64,000 bases of DNA from positions 62,001 through 126,000 of the forward strand of contig NZ_FOUG01000005.1 in NCBI RefSeq assembly GCF_900114785.1, read 5' to 3'. Shown in pieces: positions 30,381-41,561 of this stretch (the stretch's first letter is position 1; every line of letters begins with the position of its first letter). A model generated the notes under the pieces. It was not told where the DNA came from. It did not search any database and saw only the letters and a list, made by a program, of their open reading frames with translations. Made by a program: the position numbers and the translations under genes. The stretch comes from Variovorax sp. OV329 (GTDB lineage Bacteria > Pseudomonadota > Gammaproteobacteria > Burkholderiales > Burkholderiaceae_C).

Positions 30381-32428
30381 CAGGCGAATTCCAGGATGAC
30401 CTGGTCCACGGCCAACGACTCGCCCTTGTTGGCGGAGATCGTGCTCACCACGCCGTCGTGCGCAGCGAAGAGCACGTTCTCCATCTTCATGGCCTCGATC
30501 ACCGCCAGCTTCTCGCCGGCCTGCACCTGCTGGCCCGGCTGCACCGACACCTCGACCAGCAGGCCGGGCATGGGCGACATGAGGTACTTGCTGAGGTCCG
30601 GCGGCGCCTTGTAGGGCATCAGCTTCATCAGTTTCGCCCCCAGGGGCGAGAGCACCATGGCCTCCACCTGCGTGCCGTTGTGGGCCACGCGCAATGCCAG
30701 CGGGTTCTTGCCGGCGCCCCGTTCCACCTGCGCAGTGAAAGGCTGGCCATTGACGATGCCCCTGACCACCACCGCACCCAGCGCGGCATTGCTGCTCATC
30801 TGCCAGGTCTTGCCGTTGAGCGTGACGGCGCTCGAACCCGTGCTGCCCTCGAAGTCTGTCACGGACACTTCGGTCTGGTGCTGCCGGCCTTCGCCGTCGA
30901 CCGTGACCAGCGCGAACTTCTCCCCGATCTTCACGCCGTGGCCTTCCAACTGCCCGCTGATGCCCGAAGCACGCGCGCGGTAGCGGCGATGCATGAAGGC
31001 GGCCAGCGCCAGCAGGAAATCGGGTTCGCTGTGCGGCACGTCCTCGGCATGGAAGCCCTTGCCGTAGTTCTCGGCAATGAAGCCGGTGTTGAAGTCGCCC
31101 GCGACGAACTTCGGATGCGCCAGCAGCGCCGCCTGGAAGGGGATGTTGCTGCTCACGCCACGAATGACGAAGGCATTGAGCGCCTCGCGCATCTTGGTGA
31201 TGGCGTGCTGGCGGTCCTTCCCGTGCACGATGAGCTTGGCGATCATCGAGTCGTAGTACATCGGGATCTCGCCGCCGTCGTACACGCCGGTGTCCACGCG
31301 CACGCCGTTCAGGTGCTCGGTGTCGGCCGCGAACATGTCCGTCTGCGGCGGCTGGAACTTCACCAGCCGGCCGGTGGACGGCAGGAAGTTGCGGAAGGGG
31401 TCTTCCGCATTGATGCGGCACTCGATCGCCCAGCCGTTGCGCTTCACGTCGGACTGCGCCAGCGGCAGCTGCTCGCCGGCCGCCACGCGGATCATCAGTT
31501 CCACCAGGTCCAGGCCGGTGATGCACTCGGTGACGGGGTGCTCCACCTGCAGGCGGGTGTTCATCTCCAGGAAGTAGAAGCTCTGGTCCTTGCCGACCAC
31601 GAACTCCACCGTGCCGGCGCTCTGGTACTTCACCGCCTTGGCCAGGGCCACGGCCTGCTCGCCCATGGCCTTGCGCGTCTCGTCGCTGATGAAGGGCGAC
31701 GGCGCTTCCTCGATCACCTTCTGGTGGCGGCGCTGGATGGAGCACTCGCGCTCGTTCAGGTAGATGACGTTGCCTTGCGAATCGCCCAGCACCTGGATCT
31801 CGATGTGGCGCGGCTCCTCGACGAACTTCTCGATGAACACGCGGTCGTCGCCGAAGCTGTTGCGCGCCTCGTTGCGGCAGGACGAGAAGCCCTCGAAGGC
31901 TTCCTTGTCGTTGAAGGCCACGCGCAGGCCCTTGCCGCCACCGCCGGCGCTGGCCTTGATCATCACCGGGTAGCCGATGTCCTTGGCGATCTCCACCGCG
32001 CGCTCGGCCGAGTCGATGGCGTCGTTCCAGCCGGGGATGGTGTTGACCTTGGCCTCGTTCGCCAGCTTCTTGGAGGCGATCTTGTCGCCCATGGCCGCGA
32101 TCGAGTAGTGCTTGGGGCCGATGAAGACGATGCCCTCTTCCTCGACCTTGCGGGCAAAGGCCTCGTTCTCCGACAGGAAGCCGTAGCCCGGGTGAACGGC
32201 TTCTGCGCCCGTGGCCTTGCACGCGGCAATGATGCGGTCGGCCTGAAGGTAGGACTCGCGACTGGGCGCCGCGCCGATGTGCACGGCTTCATCGGCCAGC
32301 TCGACGTGGCGGGCTTCCTTGTCCGCGTCCGAGTAAACGGCAACGGTCTTGATGCCCATCTTCCGGGCGGTGACGATGACGCGGCAGGCGATTTCCCCGC
32401 GATTGGCAATCAGGATCTTCTTAAACAT
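30380..32428 (-). CDS. pccA: Propionyl-CoA carboxylase, biotin-carrying alpha subunit
   Basis: 682 residues. The biotin carboxylase domain (about 1-450) begins [17 protein letters not shown] and contains the ATP-grasp [10 protein letters not shown] loop. A PCC-type BT linker domain follows, then a C-terminal biotinyl domain with [12 protein letters not shown] (biotin on the Lys). With pccB it converts propionyl-CoA to S-methylmalonyl-CoA. The start is fixed by the [12 protein letters not shown] motif. The 135-base gap from pccB holds an imperfect copy of the first 12 codons of this gene. Overlaps bioB by three bases in coupling fashion. Confidence 0.95.
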   Translation of the reverse strand: MFKKILIANRGEIACRVIVTARKMGIKTVAVYSDADKEARHVELADEAVHIGAAPSRESYLQADRIIAACKATGAEAVHPGYGFLSENEAFARKVEEEGIVFIGPKHYSIAAMGDKIASKKLANEAKVNTIPGWNDAIDSAERAVEIAKDIGYPVMIKASAGGGGKGLRVAFNDKEAFEGFSSCRNEARNSFGDDRVFIEKFVEEPRHIEIQVLGDSQGNVIYLNERECSIQRRHQKVIEEAPSPFISDETRKAMGEQAVALAKAVKYQSAGTVEFVVGKDQSFYFLEMNTRLQVEHPVTECITGLDLVELMIRVAAGEQLPLAQSDVKRNGWAIECRINAEDPFRNFLPSTGRLVKFQPPQTDMFAADTEHLNGVRVDTGVYDGGEIPMYYDSMIAKLIVHGKDRQHAITKMREALNAFVIRGVSSNIPFQAALLAHPKFVAGDFNTGFIAENYGKGFHAEDVPHSEPDFLLALAAFMHRRYRARASGISGQLEGHGVKIGEKFALVTVDGEGRQHQTEVSVTDFEGSTGSSAVTLNGKTWQMSSNAALGAVVVRGIVNGQPFTAQVERGAGKNPLALRVAHNGTQVEAMVLSPLGAKLMKLMPYKAPPDLSKYLMSPMPGLLVEVSVQPGQQVQAGEKLAVIEAMKMENVLFAAHDGVVSTISANKGESLAVDQVILEFA

Positions 32429-32546
32429 TTCGGGTCTCCGCGTGGAAATCGCCTGAGCGCGCTTCGCGCGCCATGCACTTTGGCTTCGCCGAAGCGGCCT
32501 TGCGGCCGCTTTCGCCGCGGTTCGCAATCAGGATCTTCTTGAACAT
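32421..32546 (-). other. Duplicated pccA start: 41-codon leader frame plus hairpins
   Basis: 118 bases upstream of the pccA ATG there is a second ATG that encodes [12 protein letters not shown], the same twelve residues, at 32546 downward, with a GGAGAAGAAG stretch before it. The frame continues for 41 codons through two hairpins (32457-32471 GCGCGC stem; 32492-32511 AAGCGGCC stem with a four-base loop) and stops in TAA that overlaps the real pccA ATG (ATGTTTAA). It is one base out of frame with pccA, so it cannot be a longer N-terminus. It looks like an insertion of a palindromic repeat accompanied by duplication of the start. Confidence 0.75.
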
Positions 32547-32563
32547 GTTCTTCTTCTCCACAC

Positions 32564-34096
<1,533 letters not shown>

Positions 34097-34154
34097 GATG
34101 TCTTTCGCGGAAAAATGTTGGTTTGTCTTGTGAGTCGAAATCGGGGTGCGCGCC

Positions 34155-35165
34155 TCAGCCGTTCAGCGCAGCGGCGGCCGACAGCAGGTTGCGGGCCGCG
34201 GTGGAAGCCGGCAGCTGGCCACCGGCCACCTGCTGCGAAAGTTGCGGCAAGAGCATGCGCACTTGCGGATGCTGCTTGAAGGCCTGCTTGAGGCCGGCGT
34301 CGATGCGCTCCCACATCCACGCCAGCGACTGCTTCTCGCGCCGCCTGTCGAGACGGCCGTTGGCCGTCTGCAGGGTCCTGAAACGGCTGACGGCGCGCCA
34401 GAACTCGACGACGCCGGTGCCGGCCAGGGCGCTGATCTGCAGCACCTGCGGCGTCCATTGCGCCAGCTCGGCGCCGCTGGCGGCGTCGTGCATCGCGGCT
34501 GCGTGCTCGGGATTGCCGTGGTGGCCGAACAGGCGCAGCGCCGAGGTGATCTGCGCCTGCGCGCGGGTGGCTGCATCACGGTCGAGGTCGGCCTTGTTGA
34601 TGACCACCAGGTCGGCCAGCTCCATGACGCCCTTCTTGATCGCCTGCAGGTCGTCGCCGGCGTTGGGCAGCTGCATGAGCACGAACATGTCGGTCATGCC
34701 CGAGACCGCGGTCTCGCTCTGGCCCACGCCCACCGTCTCGACGATGACGATGTCGTAGCCAGCGGCCTCGCACACCAGCATGGCTTCGCGCGTCTTCTCG
34801 GCCACGCCGCCCAGCGTGCCGCTGGAGGGGCTGGGCCGGATGTAGGCACGCTCGTGCACCGACAGGCGCTCCATGCGCGTCTTGTCGCCCAGGATGGAGC
34901 CGCCCGACAAGGTGGACGACGGATCGATGGTGAGCACCGCCACGCGATGCCCCTGCTCGATCAGGTACAGGCCCAGCGTCTCGATGAAGGTCGACTTGCC
35001 GACGCCCGGCACGCCGCTGATGCCCAGGCGGAACGACTTGCCCGTGCGTGGCAGCAACGCCGTCAGCAGTTCGTCGCCCTGCGCGCGATGGTCGGCGCGG
35101 GTGGATTCGAGCAGCGTGATGGCCTTGGCGATGGCGCGCCGCTGCGGCAGGCCCGAGGCGTCCAT
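34155..35165 (-). CDS. meaB: Methylmalonyl-CoA mutase-associated GTPase (MeaB/ArgK family)
   Basis: 336-residue G3E-family GTPase that protects and reactivates adenosylcobalamin-dependent methylmalonyl-CoA mutase. The P-loop [12 protein letters not shown], switch region [11 protein letters not shown], and [10 protein letters not shown] (NKxD) are intact. The ATG gives [15 protein letters not shown]; an in-frame GTG eleven codons upstream (35198), two bases beyond the mutase stop, is an equally plausible start. Located between mcm and pccB, as in many Proteobacteria. Older name ArgK is misleading. Confidence 0.93.
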   Translation of the reverse strand: MDASGLPQRRAIAKAITLLESTRADHRAQGDELLTALLPRTGKSFRLGISGVPGVGKSTFIETLGLYLIEQGHRVAVLTIDPSSTLSGGSILGDKTRMERLSVHERAYIRPSPSSGTLGGVAEKTREAMLVCEAAGYDIVIVETVGVGQSETAVSGMTDMFVLMQLPNAGDDLQAIKKGVMELADLVVINKADLDRDAATRAQAQITSALRLFGHHGNPEHAAAMHDAASGAELAQWTPQVLQISALAGTGVVEFWRAVSRFRTLQTANGRLDRRREKQSLAWMWERIDAGLKQAFKQHPQVRMLLPQLSQQVAGGQLPASTAARNLLSAAAALNG

Positions 35166-35200
35166 GACCGATTCGGCAGTGACTGGCGATTGCGCCACCG

Positions 35201-37360
35201 TCAGGCCACCGAGGCGCGGATCTGTTCCAGCACATCCTTCGCGCTGGCCGGAATGGGCGTGCCCGGGCCGTAGATGCCCTTCACGCCTGCCTCGTACAAA
35301 AAGTCGTAGTCCTGGCGCGGGATCACGCCGCCGACGAACACGATGATGTCGTCCGCGCCCTGCTTGCGCAGCTCGCTGATGATGGCCGGCACCAGCGTCT
35401 TGTGGCCCGCCGCCAGCGTGGAAACGCCCACCGCGTGCACGTCGTTCTCGATGGCCTGGCGCGCGCACTCTTCCGGCGTCTGGAACAGCGGCCCCATGTC
35501 CACGTCGAAGCCCAGGTCGGCGAAGGCCGTGGCCACCACCTTGGCGCCACGGTCGTGGCCGTCCTGGCCCAGCTTGGAGATCATCACGCGCGGGCGGCGG
35601 CCCTGCTCTTCGGCAAAGGCATCGATCTCGGTCTTGAGTTTGTCCCAGCCCTCGGCCGAGTCATAGGCAGCTGCGTACACACCCGTCACCTTCTGCGTGT
35701 CGGCGCGGTGGCGCCCGTAGATCTTTTCCAGTGCATCGGAGACCTCGCCCACCGTGGCCCGAAGGCGCACCGCCTGGATGCTCAGGTCCAGCAGGTTGCC
35801 CTGGCCCGACTCCGCGGCCTGCGTGAGCGCATCCAGCGCGGCCTGCACCTTGGAACTGTCGCGCGAGCCGCGGATCTTCGCAAGACGCGCCACCTGCTGG
35901 TCGCGCACCTTGAGGTTGTCCACCTCCAGGATGTCTACCGTGTCCTCGGCCTTGAGCTTGTACTTGTTGACGCCCACGATCACGTCCTTGCCCGAGTCGA
36001 TGCGCGCCTGCTTCTCGGCAGCCGCCGCCTCGATCTTGAGCTTTGCCCAGCCGGAATCCACCGCGCGGGTCATGCCGCCCATGGCCTCGACCTCCTCGAT
36101 GATGGTCCAGGCGGCGTCGGCCATGTCCTGGGTCAGCTTCTCCATCATGTAGCTGCCGGCCCAGGGATCGATCACGCTGGTGATGTGGGTCTCTTCCTGG
36201 ATGATGAGCTGCGTGTTGCGCGCGATGCGCGACGAGAACTCGCTGGGCAGCGCGATGGCTTCGTCCAGCGCGTTGGTGTGCAGCGACTGCGTGCCGCCGA
36301 ACACCGCGGCCATGGCCTCGATGGTGGTGCGCACCACGTTGTTGTACGGGTCCTGCTCCGTCAGGCTCCAGCCGGAGGTCTGGCAATGCGTGCGCAGCAT
36401 CAGGCTCTTGGGGTTCCTGGGCTCGAACTCTTTCATGATGCGGCACCACAGCAGGCGCGCGGCGCGCATCTTGGCCACTTCCAGGTAGAAGTTCATGCCG
36501 ATGGCCCAGAAGAAGGACAGGCGGCCCGCGAAGTCGTCCACGTCCAGGCCCTTGGCCAAGGCGGTCTTCACGTACTCCTTGCCGTCGGCCAGGGTGAAGG
36601 CCAGCTCCAGCGCCTGGTTGGCACCGGCTTCCTGCATGTGGTAGCCCGAGATCGAGATCGAGTTGAACTTCGGCATGTTCTTCGCCGTGTACTCGATGAT
36701 GTCGCCGATGATCCGCATGCTCGGCTGGGGCGGGAAGATGTAGGTGTTGCGGACCATGAACTCCTTGAGGATGTCGTTCTGGATGGTCCCTGACAGCTTG
36801 TCCTGCGACACGCCCTGCTCTTCCGCCGCCACCACGTAGCCGGCCAGCACCGGGAGCACGGCGCCGTTCATGGTCATGGACACGCTCACCTTGTCCAGCG
36901 GGATCTGGTCGAACAGGATCCTCATGTCCTCCACGCTGTCGATCGCCACGCCGGCCTTGCCGACGTCCCCGGTGACGCGCGGATGGTCGGAGTCGTAGCC
37001 GCGGTGGGTGGCCAGGTCGAAGGCCACGCTCACGCCCTGCCCGCCCGCCGCCAGGGCCTTGCGGTAGAAGGCGTTGGATTCCTCGGCGGTGGAGAAGCCG
37101 GCGTACTGGCGGATGGTCCAGGGGCGCACCGCGTACATGGTGGCCTGCGGGCCGCGCAGGTAGGGCTCGAAGCCCGGCAGCGTGTCGGCGTACTTCAGGC
37201 CCTCGAGGTCGGCCGCGGTGTAGAGCGGCTTGACGGCGATGCCGTCGGGCGTGATCCAGTTGAGCGCCTCCACGTTGCCACCGGGCGCGGATTTGGCGGC
37301 CGCCTTGGCCCAGGCTTGCAGGTCGGCGGATTGGAAGGTCGGTTCGGGTTTGGTGCTCAT
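35201..37360 (-). CDS. scpA: Methylmalonyl-CoA mutase, single-chain type
   Basis: 719 residues. The N-terminal TIM barrel begins [17 protein letters not shown] and carries the substrate-site [32 protein letters not shown] block. The C-terminal cobalamin domain has [14 protein letters not shown] (axial His in DGHDRG, near 617) and ending [15 protein letters not shown]. Converts R-methylmalonyl-CoA to succinyl-CoA, feeding propionate into the TCA cycle. First gene of a minus-strand operon with meaB, pccB, pccA, bioB and the VOC gene; divergent from a GntR regulator. Confidence 0.97.
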   Translation of the reverse strand: MSTKPEPTFQSADLQAWAKAAAKSAPGGNVEALNWITPDGIAVKPLYTAADLEGLKYADTLPGFEPYLRGPQATMYAVRPWTIRQYAGFSTAEESNAFYRKALAAGGQGVSVAFDLATHRGYDSDHPRVTGDVGKAGVAIDSVEDMRILFDQIPLDKVSVSMTMNGAVLPVLAGYVVAAEEQGVSQDKLSGTIQNDILKEFMVRNTYIFPPQPSMRIIGDIIEYTAKNMPKFNSISISGYHMQEAGANQALELAFTLADGKEYVKTALAKGLDVDDFAGRLSFFWAIGMNFYLEVAKMRAARLLWCRIMKEFEPRNPKSLMLRTHCQTSGWSLTEQDPYNNVVRTTIEAMAAVFGGTQSLHTNALDEAIALPSEFSSRIARNTQLIIQEETHITSVIDPWAGSYMMEKLTQDMADAAWTIIEEVEAMGGMTRAVDSGWAKLKIEAAAAEKQARIDSGKDVIVGVNKYKLKAEDTVDILEVDNLKVRDQQVARLAKIRGSRDSSKVQAALDALTQAAESGQGNLLDLSIQAVRLRATVGEVSDALEKIYGRHRADTQKVTGVYAAAYDSAEGWDKLKTEIDAFAEEQGRRPRVMISKLGQDGHDRGAKVVATAFADLGFDVDMGPLFQTPEECARQAIENDVHAVGVSTLAAGHKTLVPAIISELRKQGADDIIVFVGGVIPRQDYDFLYEAGVKGIYGPGTPIPASAKDVLEQIRASVA

Positions 37361-37443
37361 GGACGGCTCGAAGGCTGAAACTCTTTTGGATGCGCGGCTC
37401 GCCCGTCATTGAACCGGGCGCCGGCGATACCCACAAGTCTAAC

Positions 37444-37459
37444 ATTCATAATTATGAAT
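37444..37459. promoter_or_regulatory. Perfect 16-bp palindrome, probable GntR operator
   Basis: ATTCATAATTATGAAT is its own reverse complement and lies in the 133-base AT-rich spacer between the divergent mcm operon and the GntR-family gene, 35 bases before the regulator's start. FadR/FCD-type regulators bind such short dyads, so autoregulation and control of the propionate operon are probable. Confidence 0.75.
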
Positions 37460-37493
37460 TTAAAATCCCGTTTTTGAGGTACAGTCGCCTTCC

Positions 37494-38141
37494 ATGTCTG
37501 CCCTCACCCTGACTCCCCGCGCCCTGTACGAAGAGGTGGCCGAGCTGCTGCGCCAGCGCATCTTCAAGCGCGAACTGGAGCCCGGCAGCTGGATCGACGA
37601 GTTGAAGATCGCCGAGGAATACGGCATCAGCCGCACCCCCCTGCGCGAGGCACTGAAGGTGCTGGCCGCCGAAGGCCTGGTGACCATGAAAGTGCGCCGC
37701 GGCGCCTATGTGACGGAGGTGTCGGAGAAGGACCTCGCCGACGTCTACCACCTGCTGAGTTTGCTGGAGAGCGACGCTGCAGGCGTGGTCGCGGGTCGTG
37801 CCACCGATGCGCAGCGCGCCGAACTGAAGGCCCTGCATGCCGAGCTGGAGGCTGCGGCCCGCCCGGGCCGCGTCGACCGAGACCATTTCTTCGCCATCAA
37901 CGAGCGTTTCCACATGCGCCTGCTGGCCTTTGCCGACAACCGCTGGCGCGACCAGATGGTTGCCGACCTGCGCAAGGTGATGAAGCTCAACCGCCACAAC
38001 TCGCTGCTCAAGGCCGGCCGCATCGACGAGTCGCTGGCCGAGCACCGCGCCGTGATGGCCGCCATCGAGGCGCGCGACCCGGCCGGCGCCATGGCGCAGA
38101 TGCAGGCGCACTTCCGCAACGGGCTCGAAGCGGCTTCCTGA
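37494..38141 (+). CDS. GntR-family regulator (FCD subfamily), probable propionate operon regulator
   Basis: 215 residues. An N-terminal winged HTH (about 8-75, ELLRQRIFKRELEPGSWIDE, then YGISRTPLREALKVLAAEGLV) and a C-terminal all-helical FCD domain with the metal/ligand residues expected in NERFHMRLLAFADNRW and LAEHRAVMAAIEARD. Divergent from mcm across a perfect palindrome, so a role in methylmalonyl/propionyl-CoA catabolism is inferred; the effector is not known. Confidence 0.9.
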   Translation: MSALTLTPRALYEEVAELLRQRIFKRELEPGSWIDELKIAEEYGISRTPLREALKVLAAEGLVTMKVRRGAYVTEVSEKDLADVYHLLSLLESDAAGVVAGRATDAQRAELKALHAELEAAARPGRVDRDHFFAINERFHMRLLAFADNRWRDQMVADLRKVMKLNRHNSLLKAGRIDESLAEHRAVMAAIEARDPAGAMAQMQAHFRNGLEAAS

Positions 38142-38283
38142 GCGGCCACCCGGCTTCGGTCTTCCCGGCGCCGGGAGCCCGCGCCTGCATACCGGGAATC
38201 GGCGCATCCCATGCAAGCCGCGGCCGGGCGGCAAGCGTTCCCGCGCGATGCAGAATCCCCGCCATCAAGGGAGGAAGCAAGAG

Positions 38284-39021
38284 ATGCACACCATCATCGT
38301 TACAGGCGCCGGCTCGGGCATTGGCGCGGCCACATGCCGCCGGCTCGCCGCCCAAGGCACGCAACTCGTCATCCACACAGGCAGCAACCGGGATGCGGCG
38401 CAAGCCGTCGCCAACGAATGCTGCGCGGTGCGCAGCACGGTCGTGTTGGGCGACATGGCTGAAGCCGCGACCGTCACCGCTCTGATCGAGGCCGCGCAAG
38501 CCCTGGGCTCACTGCGCGGCGTGGTGGCCAATGCCGGCTTCGCCGACCGCCGCTCGATCGCCGAACTGGACGACGAAGGCGTCGAGCGGTCGCTGCGTGC
38601 CATGGTGGTGTCGGTCGCCCACCTCATGCGGGCCAGCCTGCCGCTGCTGCGGCAAGTGCAACATGGCCGCTTCGTGGCGGTGAGTTCCTTCATCGCGCAC
38701 CGCTTCCTGCAGGGCGCCTCCGCCTTTCCGGCCAGCGCGGCGGCCAAGGCGGGCATCGAGGCACTGGTGAAGGCCGCGGCCGCGGAATCGGCGGCGCAGG
38801 GTGTCACCGTCAACGCAATCGCGCCCGGCTACGTGAGCAAGGACAAGCCGGGCAGCGGTGCCCTCAGCCCCGCGCAATGGCAGGAGGTGGCGGGCCGCGT
38901 CCCGCTGGGACGGCTGGCCACGCCCGACGACATCGCCGCGCCCATCGCCTTCCTGCTCAGCCCCGAAGCGGCCTACATCACCGGCCAGGTGCTGCACGTG
39001 GATGGCGGGCTGACCCTCTAG
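38284..39021 (+). CDS. Short-chain dehydrogenase/reductase with altered YxxxK motif
   Basis: 245-residue Rossmann-fold SDR. TGAGSGIGAATCRRL (NAD(P) loop), VANAGFADR, and the catalytic-serine VSSFIAHRF are present, and NAIAPGYVSKD and ITGQVLHVDGGLTL finish it. At the YxxxK site the sequence reads PASAAAKAG, so the position four before the lysine is Ser, not Tyr. The gene may encode a reductase with changed chemistry or a non-catalytic member. A GGGAGGA ribosome-binding site sets the start. It follows the GntR gene by 142 bases. Confidence 0.85.
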   Translation: MHTIIVTGAGSGIGAATCRRLAAQGTQLVIHTGSNRDAAQAVANECCAVRSTVVLGDMAEAATVTALIEAAQALGSLRGVVANAGFADRRSIAELDDEGVERSLRAMVVSVAHLMRASLPLLRQVQHGRFVAVSSFIAHRFLQGASAFPASAAAKAGIEALVKAAAAESAAQGVTVNAIAPGYVSKDKPGSGALSPAQWQEVAGRVPLGRLATPDDIAAPIAFLLSPEAAYITGQVLHVDGGLTL

Positions 39022-39041
39022 CGCCGCCCGGCGGCCAAGGC

Positions 39042-40061
39042 TCAGGCCGCCGCGACCGCCTCACGCGCGTGGGCCCGCTGCATCACCTCGTGCGGCGGCA
39101 GCTCCTTCATGCGGTGGTCGCTCCACACCTGGCGCCAGCGGCGCGCGCCCGGCAGGCCGTGGCGCAGGCCCAGCATGTGGCGGGCGATGCTGTACCAGTG
39201 GGTGCCGTGCGCCTGGGCCTCGCGGACCATGTACTCGCACATGGCCAGCTCGATTTCCTCGCGCGTGCGCTCGGGCGCGCTCGCGTCGCAGAAGAAGGCC
39301 GAGTCCCACTCGGCCAGCCACCAAGGGTTGTGATAAGCCTCACGGCCGACCATCACGCCGTCCAGCAGCCGCAACTGCTCGTGCACGGCCTCGCTCTGGG
39401 CGAAGCCGCCGTTGATGGAGATGCGCAGGTGCGGAAACTCGTGCTTGAGCCGGTGCACCAGCTCGTAGCGCAGGGGCGGCACCTCGCGGTTCTGCTTGGG
39501 CGACAGGCCCTTGAGCCAGGCGTTGCGGGCATGCACGATGAAGGTGCTGCAGCCGGCTTCGCTCACCTGGCCGACGAAGTCGCGCACGAACTCGTAGCGC
39601 TCGATCTTGTCGATGCCGATGCGGTGCTTGACCGTGACCGGCAGGCGGGTGGCGTCGACCATCGCCTTGACGCAGTCGGCCACCAGCTGCGGCTCGTTCA
39701 TCAGGCAGGCGCCGAAGGCACCACGCTGCACCCGCTCGCTGGGGCAGCCGCAGTTCAGGTTGACCTCGTCGTAGTTCCAGTCCTCCGCCAGCCGTGCGCA
39801 CTTGGCCAGGTCTTCTGGCTCGCTGCCGCCCAGCTGTAGCGCCACCGGGTGTTCCTCGTCGTTGAAGCGCAGGTGGCGCGGCACGTCGCCATGCAGAAGC
39901 GCGCCGGTGGTCACCATCTCGGTGTAGAGAAGCGCATGGCGGCTGAGAAGCCGGTGCAGGTAGCGGCAGTGCCGGTCGGTCCAATCCATCATGGGCGCGA
40001 CGGAGACGCGACTGGCGTCGAAGGGAACAGCGGCAGAGGGTGTGGGCTTGGGCAGGGTCAC
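39042..40061 (-). CDS. dusA: tRNA-dihydrouridine(20/20a) synthase
   Basis: FMN enzyme reducing uridine in the D-loop of tRNAs. About 339 residues. SVAPMMDWTDRHCRYLHRLL near the N-terminus and the NLNCGCPSERVQRGAFGACLM segment with the catalytic Cys are DusA-specific; VKHRIGIDK and INGGFAQSEAV contribute FMN/RNA binding. I place the start at the GTG (40061) giving VTLPKPTPSAAV before the family's N-terminus; there is no clear ribosome-binding site and the frame is open further upstream, so the N-terminus is uncertain. Confidence 0.9.
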   Translation of the reverse strand: MTLPKPTPSAAVPFDASRVSVAPMMDWTDRHCRYLHRLLSRHALLYTEMVTTGALLHGDVPRHLRFNDEEHPVALQLGGSEPEDLAKCARLAEDWNYDEVNLNCGCPSERVQRGAFGACLMNEPQLVADCVKAMVDATRLPVTVKHRIGIDKIERYEFVRDFVGQVSEAGCSTFIVHARNAWLKGLSPKQNREVPPLRYELVHRLKHEFPHLRISINGGFAQSEAVHEQLRLLDGVMVGREAYHNPWWLAEWDSAFFCDASAPERTREEIELAMCEYMVREAQAHGTHWYSIARHMLGLRHGLPGARRWRQVWSDHRMKELPPHEVMQRAHAREAVAAA

Positions 40062-40140
40062 GTGGAGGAAGGCGGCCAGGGGCAGTCTTCGATTTTCGCC
40101 GACCCGCGGACGGCCGCCCGGCCGTCCGGCTATTTGCCGC

Positions 40141-40713
40141 TCAGAGCTGGCCGAGCTGGCTGAAAGAAGTGCGCAGTCCCAGGTAGTCGGTGGGTCCGTT
40201 GCTCTCCGGCGGATTGCCGGTGGCCGACAGCCAGGCGGCAATGCTGGGCAACCGCTTGGCGAAGTACGTCTGCAGCTCGCGCCAGTCGCCGTTGGCCTGG
40301 TGGCCCAGCGTCACTTCCAGCGCTTCCACGCCGATGGCGCGCAGGCTGCTCACCATGGCCAGGGACCGGCCCTCCAGCGCCTGCACCGGCACGTTGCGGC
40401 CCTGGCTGAGGATGTCTTCCAGGATGCGGCGGTTGACCACGTAGTCCGGCCAGGAACGCTTGGCGCAGGCGTCGTTGAGCTCTCGAAACACCCAGTGAAA
40501 GTTGGCAGCGAAGATGGCAGCGACCTGGTTGGCCTGGCGCATGGCCTGGCCCGACTGGCGCTCCTGCAAGCGCACCGACCACCAGATGGCCGCGATCACC
40601 CCGGCCGCCTGCACCCAGGCCGCCCATGCAACCGCATTCATCGGATAGGCCAGCCATGCCCCCACCGCCAGAGCAAGCAGGAGCCCGGCCATCAGCGCCA
40701 GTGTCTTTCTCAT
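40141..40713 (-). CDS. Hypothetical membrane-anchored protein
   Basis: 190 residues with two N-terminal hydrophobic helices (about 5-27, ALMAGLLLALAVGAWLAY, and 29-46), then a soluble cytoplasmic-looking part rich in charged helices (LQERQSGQAMRQANQVAAIF, a lone Cys, and W/Y residues). No recognised domain. An ATG with GAGAGGGAAAC immediately upstream supports the start. It ends 79 bases from the dusA start; function unknown. Confidence 0.7.
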   Translation of the reverse strand: MRKTLALMAGLLLALAVGAWLAYPMNAVAWAAWVQAAGVIAAIWWSVRLQERQSGQAMRQANQVAAIFAANFHWVFRELNDACAKRSWPDYVVNRRILEDILSQGRNVPVQALEGRSLAMVSSLRAIGVEALEVTLGHQANGDWRELQTYFAKRLPSIAAWLSATGNPPESNGPTDYLGLRTSFSQLGQL

Positions 40714-40743
40714 GTTTCCCTCTCGGTCATGGTCTTTTGTTCT

Positions 40744-40962
40744 TCAATTGCGGGGCCCCTCCTTGCCGAACATCCGCCGGATCGCCGCCACTCCGGCCAC
40801 CAGGGCGTCGGAGTAGCTGCCGTAAGGAGTGCACGCGGCTTCCAGCGTCACGTAGGGCAGGTATTCATCGCTCTGATGGTCCGTGCCTTCCATCAGCACC
40901 CAATAGAACTCTCCCTCTTCCAGTTCGTGAACAGTGAGCGCGATGTTTCGCAAGGTCCGCAT
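40744..40962 (-). CDS. Small hypothetical protein
   Basis: 72 residues, MRTLRNIALTVHELEEGEFYWVLMEG at the start; acidic, soluble, with no motif I recognise. The beta-strand-like pattern suggests a small globular domain. Codon use is like its neighbours, but there is no good ribosome-binding site and the DNA just upstream is AT-rich. It is divergent from the 135-residue gene over a 172-base spacer. Confidence 0.55.
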   Translation of the reverse strand: MRTLRNIALTVHELEEGEFYWVLMEGTDHQSDEYLPYVTLEAACTPYGSYSDALVAGVAAIRRMFGKEGPRN

Positions 40963-41134
40963 GCAGAAAAAACTATCAATTCAGACAAGGACATCGTAAG
41001 AAAGCATTCAGTAGAACGCCAAGCGACTATTTCACGATTAGGTACAAATGTGGCATTTAGTATCAGATTAGCGCACACTGAGCTTCCCGAAAAGGCGTAC
41101 AGCTTGGGGCGTGACTCAAGACGCGGAGGCAGCC

Positions 41135-41542
41135 ATGAAGAGATTCAACCTGAACAGCCACATGACGTCGCTGATCGGCGGCGGTTTCTACCCGACCGGC
41201 CATTCGATGATCATGTTTCCCAGCCAAGAGGACGCCAGCCGCATCGGGCACCAGCTGATCGAGGACGGCGTGGTGAGCGGCGACGAGGTCTATCTGGTCA
41301 CTCCGCAGGAAATCCTCGACCAGATCACCCCCACCATCAAGGGATCGGACTACCCCCTGCCCTCGGCCGGCACCGAAGCCGCGACGGTGCGCACCTACAC
41401 CCGCCTGGCCCGCGAGGGCCATCACGCCCTGCTGGTCAAGACCCGCGACGAGGTCGTGGCCGAGAAGGTGATGGAAGTGGTTCGCCAGGTGCCCTATTCC
41501 GTCGCCGAGCGCTACCGCCGGCTGGTGATCGAGGACCTGTAG
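41135..41542 (+). CDS. Conserved-looking hypothetical protein, 135 residues
   Basis: Begins MKRFNLNSHMTSLIGGGFYPTG, preceded by GGAGG at the right distance; an upstream GTG at 41111 is less likely. The body alternates strands and helices (GHSMIMFPSQEDA, GDEVYLVTPQEIL, HHALLVKTRDEVVAEKVMEVV), an arrangement that suggests a small ligand- or regulator-type alpha/beta fold. I do not recognise the family. It lies after an AT-rich spacer and converges on the Kef-type gene with a 19-base gap. Confidence 0.65.
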   Translation: MKRFNLNSHMTSLIGGGFYPTGHSMIMFPSQEDASRIGHQLIEDGVVSGDEVYLVTPQEILDQITPTIKGSDYPLPSAGTEAATVRTYTRLAREGHHALLVKTRDEVVAEKVMEVVRQVPYSVAERYRRLVIEDL

Positions 41543-41561
41543 GCGCTTTTTCCGGCGCGCC

